Source: Vreelandella alkaliphila
GTDB taxonomy: Bacteria; Pseudomonadota; Gammaproteobacteria; Pseudomonadales; Halomonadaceae
Assembly (NCBI RefSeq): GCF_016107625.1
Contig: NZ_JABASV010000010.1
Span: 62,001-126,000 of the forward strand
Direction of reading: 5' to 3'
DNA length: 64,000 nucleotides
Both the position numbers and the translations under genes were made by a program. Numbering within the stretch: position 1 is the stretch's first letter; the number at the start of each line of letters is the position of its first letter. Below the pieces are notes generated by a model. The model ran no database searches and was not told where the DNA came from. It saw only the letters and a program-made list of their open reading frames with translations. Below, piece by piece: positions 7,838 through 16,926 of the stretch.

Positions 7838-8738
7838 TACCTGACAGCACCGCAAATGACGTCTCTTTAGCGGTGCGCAAAAAATCCTGCATCCAAGGCG
7901 CTTCTATATTTTCCTCCCGAATGGCAGCATAAAGTGTGCTCCAAATGCCGTTCTCGCCCAGTTTTACGGCGCTAACGTAATCCCGCTCTAAATACTCGGT
8001 GAGTGCCCAGTTGGGTAGCGCGCAGACGCCTCTACCGCTGGCAACAAGCTGCATCATCATGATGGTCAGCTCTGCGGTGCGAATTTCCTGTGGTCGTACA
8101 TTGGCGGGAGACAAAAACTGGGTAAACACATCTAGCCGAGAGTGTTCGACCGGATAGGTAATTAGCGTCTCCTCGGCTAACGCTTGTGGTTCGATAAATG
8201 GCCGGCCAGCAAAGGCATGCTGTCGAGCAACTGCCAGCAGTCCCTCATAACGAAACAGCGGCACGTAGTGAACCCCTTCCAGTGGCTGAGGGTCGGCGGT
8301 AATCACCAAGTCTAACTGCTCTCTAGCAAGTGCAGGGAGTGGATCGAAGTGGTGACCACTGGGGATATCAATTTCCACCTCTGGCCAATGGTCGCGAAAA
8401 TAATCCACCGTTGGCATCAGCCACTGGAAACAGCTGTGGCACTCGATAGCCATATGTAATCGCCCCTGTTCGGTACCTGCCAAGCGAGCTAAGTCGCGCT
8501 CAGCTTTACGTACCTCGGGCAAAATCTCATCTGCCAGGGCCAATAGGCGAAGCCCCGCCCGAGTGAATTCTACTGGGCGCGTTTTACGTACAAACAGTGC
8601 GCTGTCAACGCGGCCTTCCAAGTCTTTTAACTGATGGGAAAGTGCCGACTGCGTTAGGTGAACCCGCTCAGCAGCCTCCACTAAAGAGCCAGTTTCCCGG
8701 AGGGCGAGCAGCGTGCGCAGGTGGCGTAATTCAATCAT
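7800..8738 (-). CDS. metR: LysR-type regulator MetR
   Basis: A 312-aa LysR-family transcription factor. The N-terminal winged helix-turn-helix is at ~1-60 (MIELRHLRTLLALRETGSL with AAERVHLTQSALSHQLKDLE). The effector-binding domain, ~90-300, includes AIECHSCFQWLMP and SGHHFDPLPAL, both typical of MetR. MetR uses homocysteine as co-regulator and activates metE and often metH, metA or glyA. It is divergently transcribed from metE with an 84-99 bp shared control region, the classic arrangement. A possible MetR box lies directly upstream (8741-8753). The C-terminal coding end overlaps the kinase gene on the other strand. Confidence 0.93.
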   Translation of the reverse strand: MIELRHLRTLLALRETGSLVEAAERVHLTQSALSHQLKDLEGRVDSALFVRKTRPVEFTRAGLRLLALADEILPEVRKAERDLARLAGTEQGRLHMAIECHSCFQWLMPTVDYFRDHWPEVEIDIPSGHHFDPLPALAREQLDLVITADPQPLEGVHYVPLFRYEGLLAVARQHAFAGRPFIEPQALAEETLITYPVEHSRLDVFTQFLSPANVRPQEIRTAELTIMMMQLVASGRGVCALPNWALTEYLERDYVSAVKLGENGIWSTLYAAIREENIEAPWMQDFLRTAKETSFAVLSGIKPATRDEESAA

Positions 8739-8740
8739 TG

Positions 8741-8753
8741 TGAGTATTTTTCA
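8741..8753. promoter_or_regulatory. Candidate MetR box
   Basis: TGAG-TATTT-TTCA matches the MetR half-site pattern TGAA-N5-TTCA with one mismatch. It lies just upstream of the metR start in the metR-metE divergent region, where auto-repression would be expected. A second, 12-bp near-match (CGAA-N4-TTCA) occurs closer to metE. Read by eye only. Confidence 0.35.
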
Positions 8754-8837
8754 TGGTTAACATTAAAAACTTTAGTTTGATTCATCTTTATGGGGTGAGC
8801 AGACTGTGCGAAATCATTCACGTTGAAAGGTTTCATC

Positions 8838-11135
8838 ATGACAGTTTCTCATATTCTCGGCTATCCCCGAATTGGCGCTCAGCGCGAACTTAAAAAAGCC
8901 ACCGAAGCCTATTGGAAAGGAGATATATCACGGGGAGACCTTGAAGCAACAGGTCAGGCGCTCAGGCTTTCTCATTGGCAGATCCAACAAAATGCAGGAC
9001 TCGACTTTATCAGTGTTGGCGATTTTGCATTTTATGACCAGGTACTTAATGTTTCCGTCATGCTGGGAGCGGTGCCCGCGCGTTTTAATGCTCAGCACGA
9101 AATTAGCGCAGGCAACGTTGATTTGGATACCGCGTTTCGCATGGCCCGTGGCCGTGCCCCTAGCGGGACCCCCGCAGTTGCTTGCGAAATGACCAAGTAC
9201 TTTGATACTAACTATCACTACTTAGTGCCTGAGCTGCATGAGGGGCAGACGTTTACGCTAGCGTCTGACCGCTTATTTAATGAAGTAGATGAAGCTTTAC
9301 AGGCAGGCTTTACGCCGAAAGTGACGCTAACCGGCCCACTTACTTGGCTATGGCTGGGTAAGGCTAAAGGTAGTGAGTTTGACCGGCTGAGCCTGCTAGA
9401 CAGTGTAGTAGATGTGTATAGCGAAATTCTGGCACGCTTAGCCACTCAAGGTATTGAGTGGGTGCAGCTTGACGAGCCTGCTTTGGTGCAAGACTTGCCG
9501 TTGGCATGGCAGCAAGCGTATGAGCGCGCCTATCATCGCCTGCAATCGGCGCCGCTGAAGTTACTCGTTGCCACTTACTTTGGTGCGCTGGGTGATAACC
9601 TTTCGCTAACCACTCGCCTGCCAGTGGCTGGGTTGCATATTGATGCTGTGCGTGCGCCGGGCCAGGTAGAGAGCGTGATTGATCGTTTAAGCCCTCATCA
9701 AGTGCTTTCAATTGGCTTAGTCGATGGCCGTAATATTTGGCGTGCTGATTTGGCAGCCCTACGTGAGCGTTTGCTGCCCTTAAAAGTGCGTTTAGGGCAG
9801 CGGTTATGGCTGGCGCCCAGCTGTTCGTTGCTGCACGTGCCGGTAGACTTGTCCCAAGAAACCGAGCTAGATAGCGAGCTGGTGGGCTGGCTAGCATTTG
9901 CTCGGCAAAAACTAGATGAGGTGGTGACCCTCGCTCGGCTCATTGATAACCGAACAACGCCCATTGATGAGCAGCGGGTGAGCGAGGCAACATATGCTCT
10001 GGATAAGCGTCGGGAATCAACCCGAATTCATCAGCCTGCTGTCAGCTCACGTCTAGCAGCAATAACGCCTCAAGAGAGCCAGCGCCAATCACCTTATGTT
10101 GCCCGCGCAGCAACACAGCGCAGAGCGCTTGTGTTACCGCTGTTTCCCACCACCACCATTGGCTCTTTTCCACAAACAGATGAGATACGCGCTGCTCGTC
10201 GGGCATTTAAAGCCGGTGAACTGAGCCAAACGGATTATGAAGCCCGCATGCGTGAAGAAATTGCCTTCGTCGTAGAGCGCCAGCAAGCACTAGGGCTTGA
10301 TGTGCCTGTCCATGGTGAGGCTGAACGTAATGACATGGTGGAGTACTTTGGTGAGCAGTTAGAAGGCTTTGCCTTTACGCGCTTTGGCTGGGTACAAAGT
10401 TATGGCTCTCGTTGTGTGAAACCACCGATTATTTTTGGTGATGTCACCCGACCAGTACCAATGACAGTGAAGTGGAGCGAATATGCCCAATCGCTCACGG
10501 ATAAGCCCATGAAAGGCATGCTGACAGGGCCAGTGACGATTTTGCAGTGGTCGTTTGTGCGTGATGATCAACCTCGCGCAACCACCTGCCGCCAGATCGC
10601 CCTGGCGCTGCGTGACGAAGTATTGGATTTGGAAAAAGCCGGTATTCGGATCATTCAAATTGACGAGCCTGCGCTACGTGAAGGCTTACCACTGCGCCAG
10701 CACGAGTGGCAAGACTATTTAGCTTGGGCGGTGGAAAGCTTCCAGCTAAGCGCTGCTGGCGTTAAAGATAGCACCCAAATTCATACCCATATGTGCTATT
10801 CGGAGTTTAACGACATCATTGGTGCCATTGCTGCGCTAGACGCGGATGTGATTACTATTGAAACCTCACGCTCCGATATGGAGTTGCTGTACGCTTTCCA
10901 GGATTTTGCATACCCGAACGAAATTGGGCCAGGGGTTTATGATATCCACACACCCAACATTCCGGATGTTGCGTGGATGGTGGCGCTGATGGAAAAAGCG
11001 CTAGAGAAAATCCCTGCCGAGCGGCTATGGGTGAACCCTGATTGTGGTCTGAAAACCCGTGGCTGGGCAGAAGTGGAGCCTGCGTTGGCGAATATGGTGG
11101 AAGCTGCCAATCAACTGCGTCAGCGTTATGGGTAA
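8838..11135 (+). CDS. metE: Cobalamin-independent methionine synthase MetE
   Basis: 5-methyltetrahydropteroyltriglutamate-homocysteine S-methyltransferase, last step of methionine synthesis without B12 (765 aa). The start is set at ATG 8838 ([21 protein letters not shown]) with GAAAGG seven bases upstream; a TTG at 8823 would add five residues. The N-terminal Meth_synt_1 domain is followed by the catalytic Meth_synt_2 domain from about residue 430 ([14 protein letters not shown]). Zinc ligands are visible: H651 and C653 in THMCYSEF and C736 in NPDCGLKTR, each displaced by ten from E. coli numbering. It is controlled by the divergent metR. A terminator candidate lies ~180 bp downstream. Confidence 0.97.
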   Translation: MTVSHILGYPRIGAQRELKKATEAYWKGDISRGDLEATGQALRLSHWQIQQNAGLDFISVGDFAFYDQVLNVSVMLGAVPARFNAQHEISAGNVDLDTAFRMARGRAPSGTPAVACEMTKYFDTNYHYLVPELHEGQTFTLASDRLFNEVDEALQAGFTPKVTLTGPLTWLWLGKAKGSEFDRLSLLDSVVDVYSEILARLATQGIEWVQLDEPALVQDLPLAWQQAYERAYHRLQSAPLKLLVATYFGALGDNLSLTTRLPVAGLHIDAVRAPGQVESVIDRLSPHQVLSIGLVDGRNIWRADLAALRERLLPLKVRLGQRLWLAPSCSLLHVPVDLSQETELDSELVGWLAFARQKLDEVVTLARLIDNRTTPIDEQRVSEATYALDKRRESTRIHQPAVSSRLAAITPQESQRQSPYVARAATQRRALVLPLFPTTTIGSFPQTDEIRAARRAFKAGELSQTDYEARMREEIAFVVERQQALGLDVPVHGEAERNDMVEYFGEQLEGFAFTRFGWVQSYGSRCVKPPIIFGDVTRPVPMTVKWSEYAQSLTDKPMKGMLTGPVTILQWSFVRDDQPRATTCRQIALALRDEVLDLEKAGIRIIQIDEPALREGLPLRQHEWQDYLAWAVESFQLSAAGVKDSTQIHTHMCYSEFNDIIGAIAALDADVITIETSRSDMELLYAFQDFAYPNEIGPGVYDIHTPNIPDVAWMVALMEKALEKIPAERLWVNPDCGLKTRGWAEVEPALANMVEAANQLRQRYG

Positions 11136-11315
11136 AACAAGAGTAATAAAAAGATAGGGGCTATATTAATTGGCCGCTCACTAGAGATGTCTGTGTTGGC
11201 ACTATCTAACGCAGGCCTCTCTATCTAATTTAGACCCCTCTAGAGTTTTTAAATTAAGCCTCGTTGTGTAATGAACTGCCCTTTAATAGCAGGGTGGTTT
11301 GCTCAGTTGATGCTC

Positions 11316-11351
11316 AAGGCCTGCGTCCATGGCACAGGACTCAGGCTTTTT
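11316..11351 (+). terminator. Probable rho-independent terminator of metE
   Basis: GCCTG-CG-TCC (11319-11328) pairs with GGA-CT-CAGGC (11337-11346) around an internal mismatch, extended by A-T pairs, and is followed by TTTTT. It stands unusually far (about 180 bp) from the metE stop. Confidence 0.5.
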
Positions 11352-11440
11352 AGTTTATTGATGCACTCAAAGTGGTAATAAAAGATGTAATCCCCAGCCC
11401 TTGCTGCAACTACTCGCTATTCTCTTATTAAGCTCTGCTG

Positions 11441-11488
11441 TTGAACCTTAAAGGTTGACAGTTACATATGGTTTCGTGTCAGGTTCAA
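11441..11488 (+). promoter_or_regulatory. Alternative hairpins in the efflux-operon leader
   Basis: The long repeat TTGAACCT (11441-11448) and AGGTTCAA (11481-11488) encloses GACA/TGTC. The left arm can instead pair locally, AACCTT (11444-11449) with AAGGTT (11451-11456). It could be an operator palindrome or a switchable leader RNA for the operon starting at 11591. Confidence 0.35.
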
Positions 11489-11590
11489 GGACTCAGGGGA
11501 TTTTATATTATAAGATAAGCATCTATTATCGCCGCTGGTGAGCTAATCGAAAACTCGATCGCTTCCAAATAACAAAAGGGAACATGCGAT

Positions 11591-11869
11591 ATGGGAGCTG
11601 GATTTTGGAAAGGTCTAGCGAGCATCAAAAGCGACCGATTTTGCTTACACTCGCTGGCGCCTATTGGAGTGGAGCCAAAAAAGGGTGGCTTCAACTCCGC
11701 CACTGTGACCGGTACTTTACTCGTTGACATTCTGTTCGGCACAAACATCTTGCCGCAGATCTGGTTAATCGTCTTTATCTTTCTTTTATTCGCCATTGGC
11801 CGTTCGGTGCAGGCTATAGTCCGAGGCTACGTTCAGGAATATCAAACATCTAAAGAGGTGAGGCAATGA
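11591..11869 (+). CDS. Unknown 92-aa membrane protein heading the efflux operon
   Basis: The family is not recognised. The N-terminal ~45 residues are mixed and soluble (MGAGFWKGLASIKSDRF, then a GVEPKKGGF segment). A hydrophobic region at about 46-75 (VDILFGTNILPQIWLIVFIF then LLFAIGRSV) should span the membrane once, and a basic/polar tail follows. An AAGGGA lies nine bases before the ATG. Its TGA overlaps the ATG of the YtcA-like gene by four bases (ATGA), the same coupling seen at other junctions of the operon, so it is translated with the efflux genes. It is not part of the E. coli ytcA-mdtNOP operon as I remember it. Confidence 0.65.
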   Translation: MGAGFWKGLASIKSDRFCLHSLAPIGVEPKKGGFNSATVTGTLLVDILFGTNILPQIWLIVFIFLLFAIGRSVQAIVRGYVQEYQTSKEVRQ

Positions 11870-12195
11870 TTCTGGCTGCTTTCGGCCGCAGGCTCTTGAA
11901 GGGTGGGGAAGGTTGCTCGCTTCTTCCTAGGTTAGCAACCTTTCTGACACCAATGATACTTGCGGGGTGCTCTATGCATGCGCATTCGCCAACAATGTCC
12001 CTGTACGGATCGTTCTTCCCAGTCTGGCTGATTGCAGCCCTGCTCGGTGTTATTTGCTCGGTCATCCTACGGCTGCTGTTCATTCGAGTTGGGCTGCACG
12101 AGCACCTACCGATGTCGCCGTTGACCTACCTTAGCGCAGCAATTTTTAGCGGTATCATGATCTGGGCGCTCTGGACTGGAGCACTGACAATATGA
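11866..12195 (+). CDS. ytcA: YtcA-like lipoprotein of MdtNOP system
   Basis: A 109-aa protein with a lipoprotein-type signal (TFLTPMILAGC; lipid-carrying Cys at about residue 35). Two membrane helices follow (about 52-72, WLIAALLGVICSVILRLLF, and 85-106). Size, lipobox and two-helix tail resemble E. coli YtcA, encoded directly upstream of mdtN. The N-terminal 20 residues before the signal are long, so an internal start is possible. Coupled by ATGA overlaps to the genes on both sides. Role in the pump unknown. Confidence 0.75.
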   Translation: MILAAFGRRLLKGGEGCSLLPRLATFLTPMILAGCSMHAHSPTMSLYGSFFPVWLIAALLGVICSVILRLLFIRVGLHEHLPMSPLTYLSAAIFSGIMIWALWTGALTI

Positions 12196-13295
12196 GTAAC
12201 CAGAACGATAAAAGTAACCCGAGCGATATGAATAACCCGAAAGACATACCGGTTCAACGCGAACCGGGTATGCGGATATTTGTCGCGCGGGCCATTGGCT
12301 TCGCGCTGATTGCTAGTGCCATTGTTGCTATCGTCTTTGCGGCCATGCAGCGTGGCACCAACTTGCGTACTGACCATGCTGCGGTGAGTGCCACGATCGT
12401 GCCAATATCGACCAACGTGCCGGGGCCTGTCGTAGAGGTGTTTGTCGAGGATAACGTCTTCGTAGAAGCTGGAGATTTACTGTTTCGTATTGATCCAGAG
12501 CCTTATGAGCTTCGTGTGGAACAGGCGCGCGCGATGCTACGCACTGCCGAAGCCGAACTCGAGACGGGGGGGCGTTTGCTCTCCGTCCAGCAGACCAACG
12601 CTGAGATTGCCAGTCGTCAGATTGATCGCGCCCGCAATCACGTTGACCTCACCCGTCAGTCGCTTCAGCGACTTGAAAACCTGCTACCACGTGGCATGGT
12701 GACCGCCCAGCAAGTTGATACTGCGCGCACGGTTCACGGGGATGCTTTGATCTCGCTCGACGAGTCATTAAGTCAGCAACTGGCGGCGCAAACGATGATA
12801 GGGACCCTCGATGCCCCTGAGTCCCAAGTGGATCTAGCACGAACCAATCTGGCGCTGGCCGAACGCGAATTACGAAGGACCGAAGTGCGAGCCCCCATCT
12901 CGGGCCGCATCACTGGGCTTGACCTAGGTGTTGGTACGTATGTGGTGACCGGTGTTTCGCTGTTCTCGCTCATCGATACCGAAGACTGGGTGGTCACGGC
13001 CCTGTTTCGTGAAACCGAATTACCACGCATCCGGGTCGGTGCGCCCGTCGATGTCTTTGTAATGTCGGCGCCGACGCAGCGGCTGAGTGGTCGTATCCAG
13101 AGCCTTGGCTACGGGGTTCGAACCACTGATACTATCAGTGTTCTCGGGCTACCGATTATAGATAGCTCAGTAGACTGGGTTCGGGTCGCGCAGCGCTTCC
13201 CTGTGACCATCCGTCTCGAAGAGCCACCCGAAGAGCTTATGCGCGTTGGTGCCTCCGCTTCCGTCATTATCCATTCGGCTGAAGAGCATGAGTAG
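12192..13295 (+). CDS. mdtN: HlyD/EmrA-type periplasmic adaptor MdtN
   Basis: Membrane-fusion (adaptor) protein of 367 aa. A cytoplasmic polar N-terminus is followed by one membrane anchor (~30-57, FVARAIGFALIASAIVAIV). The biotinyl-lipoyl half motif is at ~70-110 (AAVSATIVPISTNVPGPVVEV with VFVEAGDLLFRID). A coiled-coil hairpin (~115-215) and the second lipoyl/beta-barrel part (APISGRITGLDLGVGTYV, then VVTALFRET) follow. It links the inner-membrane MdtO to the outer-membrane MdtP. ATGA overlap with the YtcA gene; its last eight bases overlap the proposed mdtO start. Substrates of the E. coli pump include puromycin and sulfa-type compounds; here unknown. Confidence 0.88.
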   Translation: MSNQNDKSNPSDMNNPKDIPVQREPGMRIFVARAIGFALIASAIVAIVFAAMQRGTNLRTDHAAVSATIVPISTNVPGPVVEVFVEDNVFVEAGDLLFRIDPEPYELRVEQARAMLRTAEAELETGGRLLSVQQTNAEIASRQIDRARNHVDLTRQSLQRLENLLPRGMVTAQQVDTARTVHGDALISLDESLSQQLAAQTMIGTLDAPESQVDLARTNLALAERELRRTEVRAPISGRITGLDLGVGTYVVTGVSLFSLIDTEDWVVTALFRETELPRIRVGAPVDVFVMSAPTQRLSGRIQSLGYGVRTTDTISVLGLPIIDSSVDWVRVAQRFPVTIRLEEPPEELMRVGASASVIIHSAEEHE

Positions 13296-15093
13296 CCACG
13301 CCAGCATGTTGCGGGCGGTTATCGACGACCTGCGCCCCTATGATGGGCGTTTGGAGATGACGCTGCACATTGCTTTGCTGTGCGGACTGACAGCGGTTGT
13401 TGCAATGACCCTGCAGGTGCCATTGGCGTTGCTCTCCTGCTATCTGATTTTCCTGATGTATCGAGACAATGCGGGCGAGAACATCGGCATTGGTGTCGGC
13501 CTGATCCTTGCGGCGACCGTCATCATAGCTTTGAGCATCCTGCTTATGATGTTCGTTGCCGATGCGCCTGCATTGCGGTTAGCGATGATGGGCGCGGTCA
13601 CTTTCGGCTTTATGTGGCTGGCTCGGGCTAGCAAGCTGGGTGAACCCGCCGGTCTACTAGGGTTCATTATCGTATTTATCCTGACGTTCTACGACTACAT
13701 ATCTATGCCAGAATTGGTACTGCGTGGCCTGGCCTGGGTATGGATGGTGGTCTTCGTGCCGATGGTACTGCTGGTGGCTCTTAACGTGTTTGTTGGCCGC
13801 AGCCCACTGCGATTGGTGCGTGAGCGGGTGCGCGAACTGCTACGCGAGACGGCGCGCCTCTCCGAAGGAGGAGATCCTACCCCGACCGACCGATTACTAC
13901 GGGAAGGCAACGAAGTGGCGGAAAAGCATGCTGGTATGGCACGCCTGCTTGCTCTGGTGTCGAAAGAGGAACACGACCGACTCGTCGCGGAGCTAGCGGC
14001 GAGCTTCAATTTGCTCGCTACAGCCCAGGCGGCGACTGCCGCAGGCCGACCCGAGCCCGAACTGGCTCCCTTGCTGCGCCGGTTGGCTGAAGAGGGCTCG
14101 TCGCCGCCCTTGCCTGAGGGTGGTGGTTTAGTTGCCGATGCCGTCCGTACCTTCGTTGCCGCTCGAAATGTCGCTACTGTAACTGTACCCACATCATCTG
14201 AGGCTAAGAGTGGATTTTTGAAGCCAGATGCTTTCGAGAATCCTATTTATATCCAGTTTGCGCTCAAGGTGTTGCTTGCTGTCTTTCTGACCTATGCCTT
14301 GTACACCAGCATCGGGTTGTTTGAGATCCACACGGCGATGGTCACCTGTTTTGTGGTAGCGCTGGGAACCTCCGGCGAAACGTTCCATAAGAGCATCTTG
14401 CGTATCATTGGCTGCCTGATTGGGGCAGCGATGGGAGCCTTCGCCGTTGTCTTCGTGATGCCACACTTGGATGATCCGGGTCACCTTTTCCTGCTCATCG
14501 CCGCGGGTAGCCTGATCGCTGGTTGGGTAGCGACGGGGTCGTACCGAGTGCAGTATGCTGGCTTTCAGATGGCACTCGCCTTTTTCATCTGCGTGCTGCC
14601 CGGATCACCACTGGACTTTGGACCGAACTACAATCTCTCAGACGCGGGCTATCGCGTACTTGGCATTCTCGTGGGCATCGGCATCATGGGGCTGGTGTTT
14701 TCGTTGGTCTGGCCGGAGAGTGCAAAAGATACCCGTGATAGCGAGGTCGACGCCGCGCTTGTGGTAATGGCCGAGGTACTACGCGGCGAGGATCGTCTTG
14801 ATGACATGTACCGACATATTGGTGCTGCACACCATGCTCAGGAAGTTATGCGATTCGAGTGGGCTGGGCCAATTGCCAGGGAACAGGGCGAAGGTGTCCG
14901 GCGACTTGCGGCAATCGATGAATTAGCACGACTATTGCCATTGATTAGCGTGAAGAATGCAGCTCCACTCGCGGCCGCTTTAGAGGCAACCACTGAACAC
15001 ACGTCGGCAGTTTTAGATTTAAATGATGCAGGTGATAACGTCTACAAACGCGCACGAGTTCTGGTAGGGATACTGACAGGGGAAAGTGAATGA
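13288..15093 (+). CDS. mdtO: FUSC-family inner-membrane efflux component MdtO
   Basis: Inner-membrane transporter of the fusaric-acid-resistance (FUSC/aromatic acid exporter) family, 601 aa from ATG 13288 (MSSHASMLRAVIDDLRP). An in-frame TTG at 13246 would add 14 residues but lies deep inside mdtN. Two sets of membrane helices (~30-165 and ~330-480) are separated by a soluble region of about 150 residues, and a cytoplasmic C-terminal domain follows. This matches the duplicated FUSC layout. It should pump out drugs or aromatic acids with MdtN and MdtP. Its TGA overlaps the mdtP ATG (ATGA). Confidence 0.85.
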   Translation: MSSHASMLRAVIDDLRPYDGRLEMTLHIALLCGLTAVVAMTLQVPLALLSCYLIFLMYRDNAGENIGIGVGLILAATVIIALSILLMMFVADAPALRLAMMGAVTFGFMWLARASKLGEPAGLLGFIIVFILTFYDYISMPELVLRGLAWVWMVVFVPMVLLVALNVFVGRSPLRLVRERVRELLRETARLSEGGDPTPTDRLLREGNEVAEKHAGMARLLALVSKEEHDRLVAELAASFNLLATAQAATAAGRPEPELAPLLRRLAEEGSSPPLPEGGGLVADAVRTFVAARNVATVTVPTSSEAKSGFLKPDAFENPIYIQFALKVLLAVFLTYALYTSIGLFEIHTAMVTCFVVALGTSGETFHKSILRIIGCLIGAAMGAFAVVFVMPHLDDPGHLFLLIAAGSLIAGWVATGSYRVQYAGFQMALAFFICVLPGSPLDFGPNYNLSDAGYRVLGILVGIGIMGLVFSLVWPESAKDTRDSEVDAALVVMAEVLRGEDRLDDMYRHIGAAHHAQEVMRFEWAGPIAREQGEGVRRLAAIDELARLLPLISVKNAAPLAAALEATTEHTSAVLDLNDAGDNVYKRARVLVGILTGESE

Positions 15094-16631
15094 GAGTTGA
15101 ACTTCATCGAATAGTGCTTGCCGCGATCTGTGCTGCGACAGCGGGCTGCGCACAGCATCCACCCCATGCAACATCACCCGACGCCTCGACACCCCTGGGG
15201 TTGGCGCAAACGGCAACCGGTGCCATGGATTTTTCCCTACCCGCCGATCTATCGCGGGCAGATGATCAGGTATCCACCCTCGTCAGTCAGCAGCTCACGG
15301 ACGAACTGTCTGTCGCTATCGACTCGGAGCGAATTTACACCTTACCGGAGCTGATCGACATCGCCCAGCGTACCAAGCCCGCTACCCGCGCTGCTTGGCT
15401 GCGTGCCCGTGAAGCGGCTCTTGCCGTGAATGTTGTCGAGGCCTCCTATTTGCCACAGCTGTCAGCCAATGTGCTAGCGGGTTACGAAACGGTATCACGT
15501 CCCGAACAGGCAATTCCCGAGCTTGGAATCGGAACAGGGCGTCTGACAGCGACAGGTTACCATGTGATACCTAACCTTACCGTAGAATGGCTGCTGTTCG
15601 ACTTCGGTGCGCGAGATGCCGCTATGGAGATTGCTGAGCAGGTAGCCATCGGTGGCAATATCGCTTTCCACGGTGCCCACCAAAGGGTCATCTTCGAAGT
15701 CAGCGAGGCCTATTTTCAATACTCTGCAGCACGTGCGGAAACACGCATCGACCGAGAGCGGGTGGAGGACGCCCGAACTTTGCGCAGAGTTGCTGAAGGC
15801 AGACTTCGAGAAGGCTTGGCTATCAGGGCTGAAGTCGCCCAGGCACGACAGATCGAGGCTCGAGCCCAGTTCGATTTGACGCTGGCCGAGAGTCGAGAGG
15901 AAAACAAGCGGACGGCGTTGATGCACGCCATGGGCCTCTCACCAGCAACCACAATAGGGGTAGCGGAGCTCTCAGATAGGCAACTGCCGGAAGAGGTGCC
16001 TATGCCGCTCGACGAGCTGATCGAGAAATCACTGGCTCAGCGGCCCGATATTCAGGCAGCGTTGGCTCGGGTCCGAGCAGCCCGTTCAGAAGTGAACCTA
16101 GTGGCAGCGTCATCTAGGCCAAAGATCGCGGCGGTGGCTGAAGTTGGGCGAGCAATTGGGGGAGTGAGCCTCAGTGATAGTCGCTTCGACGGGAGTGCCT
16201 CAATGAATAGGACGCTTGACGAGGCCGTAGCTGGCGTTGTTTTCACCATGCCCCTTTTTGACGGCGGACTACGCCAGACTCAGAAGCGGCAGGCCCGCAT
16301 GCAGGCTGAAGCTGCTGAACAGGATCTTCTTGAGATCCGCAATTTGGCTGCACAGGAGATCGTTGAAGCCTACAGTCTGCTGCACAGCAGCCTAGCTGCC
16401 TACACGGCCTCCGGTCCACTGCTTGAGGCTGGGCGAGAAACCTATGAAACTGCGCTTGGACTTTACGAAAATGGCCTCGCGTCGCTGTCTGAAGTCAGTC
16501 AGTCAAAAATCGGTCTAAACGACGTCCGTTTAATCCATGAGCAAGCCTTTGCCGACACCTTCGCTGCCGCGACAGCTCTTGCCTTTGCGACCGGTCGTCT
16601 CACTAACAGCGATGTTCCGGCCGGATTGTGA
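15090..16631 (+). CDS. mdtP: Outer-membrane efflux lipoprotein MdtP (TolC-like)
   Basis: A 513-aa outer-membrane factor of the NodT/TolC class. The signal peptide ends in a lipobox (AATAGC, lipidated Cys at about residue 19). Two OEP repeats follow: one with a long helical segment around residues 90-300, the second around 310-505 containing LAQRPDIQAALARVRAARSE and the typical GLYENGLASLSEV. It completes the tripartite MdtN-MdtO-MdtP channel. GGGGAAA precedes the ATG. Last gene of the operon; no strong terminator is seen after it. Confidence 0.87.
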   Translation: MRVELHRIVLAAICAATAGCAQHPPHATSPDASTPLGLAQTATGAMDFSLPADLSRADDQVSTLVSQQLTDELSVAIDSERIYTLPELIDIAQRTKPATRAAWLRAREAALAVNVVEASYLPQLSANVLAGYETVSRPEQAIPELGIGTGRLTATGYHVIPNLTVEWLLFDFGARDAAMEIAEQVAIGGNIAFHGAHQRVIFEVSEAYFQYSAARAETRIDRERVEDARTLRRVAEGRLREGLAIRAEVAQARQIEARAQFDLTLAESREENKRTALMHAMGLSPATTIGVAELSDRQLPEEVPMPLDELIEKSLAQRPDIQAALARVRAARSEVNLVAASSRPKIAAVAEVGRAIGGVSLSDSRFDGSASMNRTLDEAVAGVVFTMPLFDGGLRQTQKRQARMQAEAAEQDLLEIRNLAAQEIVEAYSLLHSSLAAYTASGPLLEAGRETYETALGLYENGLASLSEVSQSKIGLNDVRLIHEQAFADTFAAATALAFATGRLTNSDVPAGL

Positions 16632-16926
16632 CGTGAATCAAATGCAACGGCGCCCACCCGCCTTGTACTTTCATCTATGCCTTCATCTCAGGCAATAGAG
16701 GTCGATACGGATGACCTCATATCTATCATGCCAAAAATAAAAAAATTCATCGGTAAAGGCATAATAGCTGTACGCCATGACAACACCCATTGCACTAACG
16801 CCGAAAGCGGCAGTTTCATCATATCGAGATGATTGTCTGTAGAACCTAATATGTTGACAGGTTTGTAGCAGTGTGATTAGTTGACCGAAGCCTAAGGTGA
16901 GTTTGTTTCAAGAGCGAGGGAGCGAC
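16632..16926. other. 295-bp gap before the AspT-type exchanger
   Basis: No gene seen. A TTGACA at 16854-16859 could be a -35 box, with a weak TTAGTT 17 bases further on as -10 (16877-16882), placing a promoter just before the exchanger gene. A GTG at 16897 in frame with that gene is considered too far from a ribosome-binding site to be its start. Confidence 0.35.

Larger units (their letters stand above)
11136..11590. other. 455-bp gap between metE and the efflux operon
   Basis: No convincing gene was found. The gap holds a terminator-like hairpin (11316-11351) and an AT-rich stretch with two mutually exclusive inverted repeats (11441-11488) about 100 bp ahead of the first efflux-operon gene. 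The remaining sequence shows no recognisable element. It marks the change from core genes to the accessory-looking block. Confidence 0.5.

Noticed and set aside
9364-9897. 177-codon minus-strand frame within metE
   Set aside because: Antisense shadow in a GC-rich conserved gene; no ribosome-binding site or recognisable protein pattern.
11271-11378. 35-codon frame in the metE-efflux gap
   Set aside because: It spans the terminator hairpin, has no ribosome-binding site and no family resemblance.
13246-13287. Upstream TTG start for mdtO
   Set aside because: It would overlap mdtN by 50 bp; ATG 13288 with an eight-base overlap fits the operon's pattern better.
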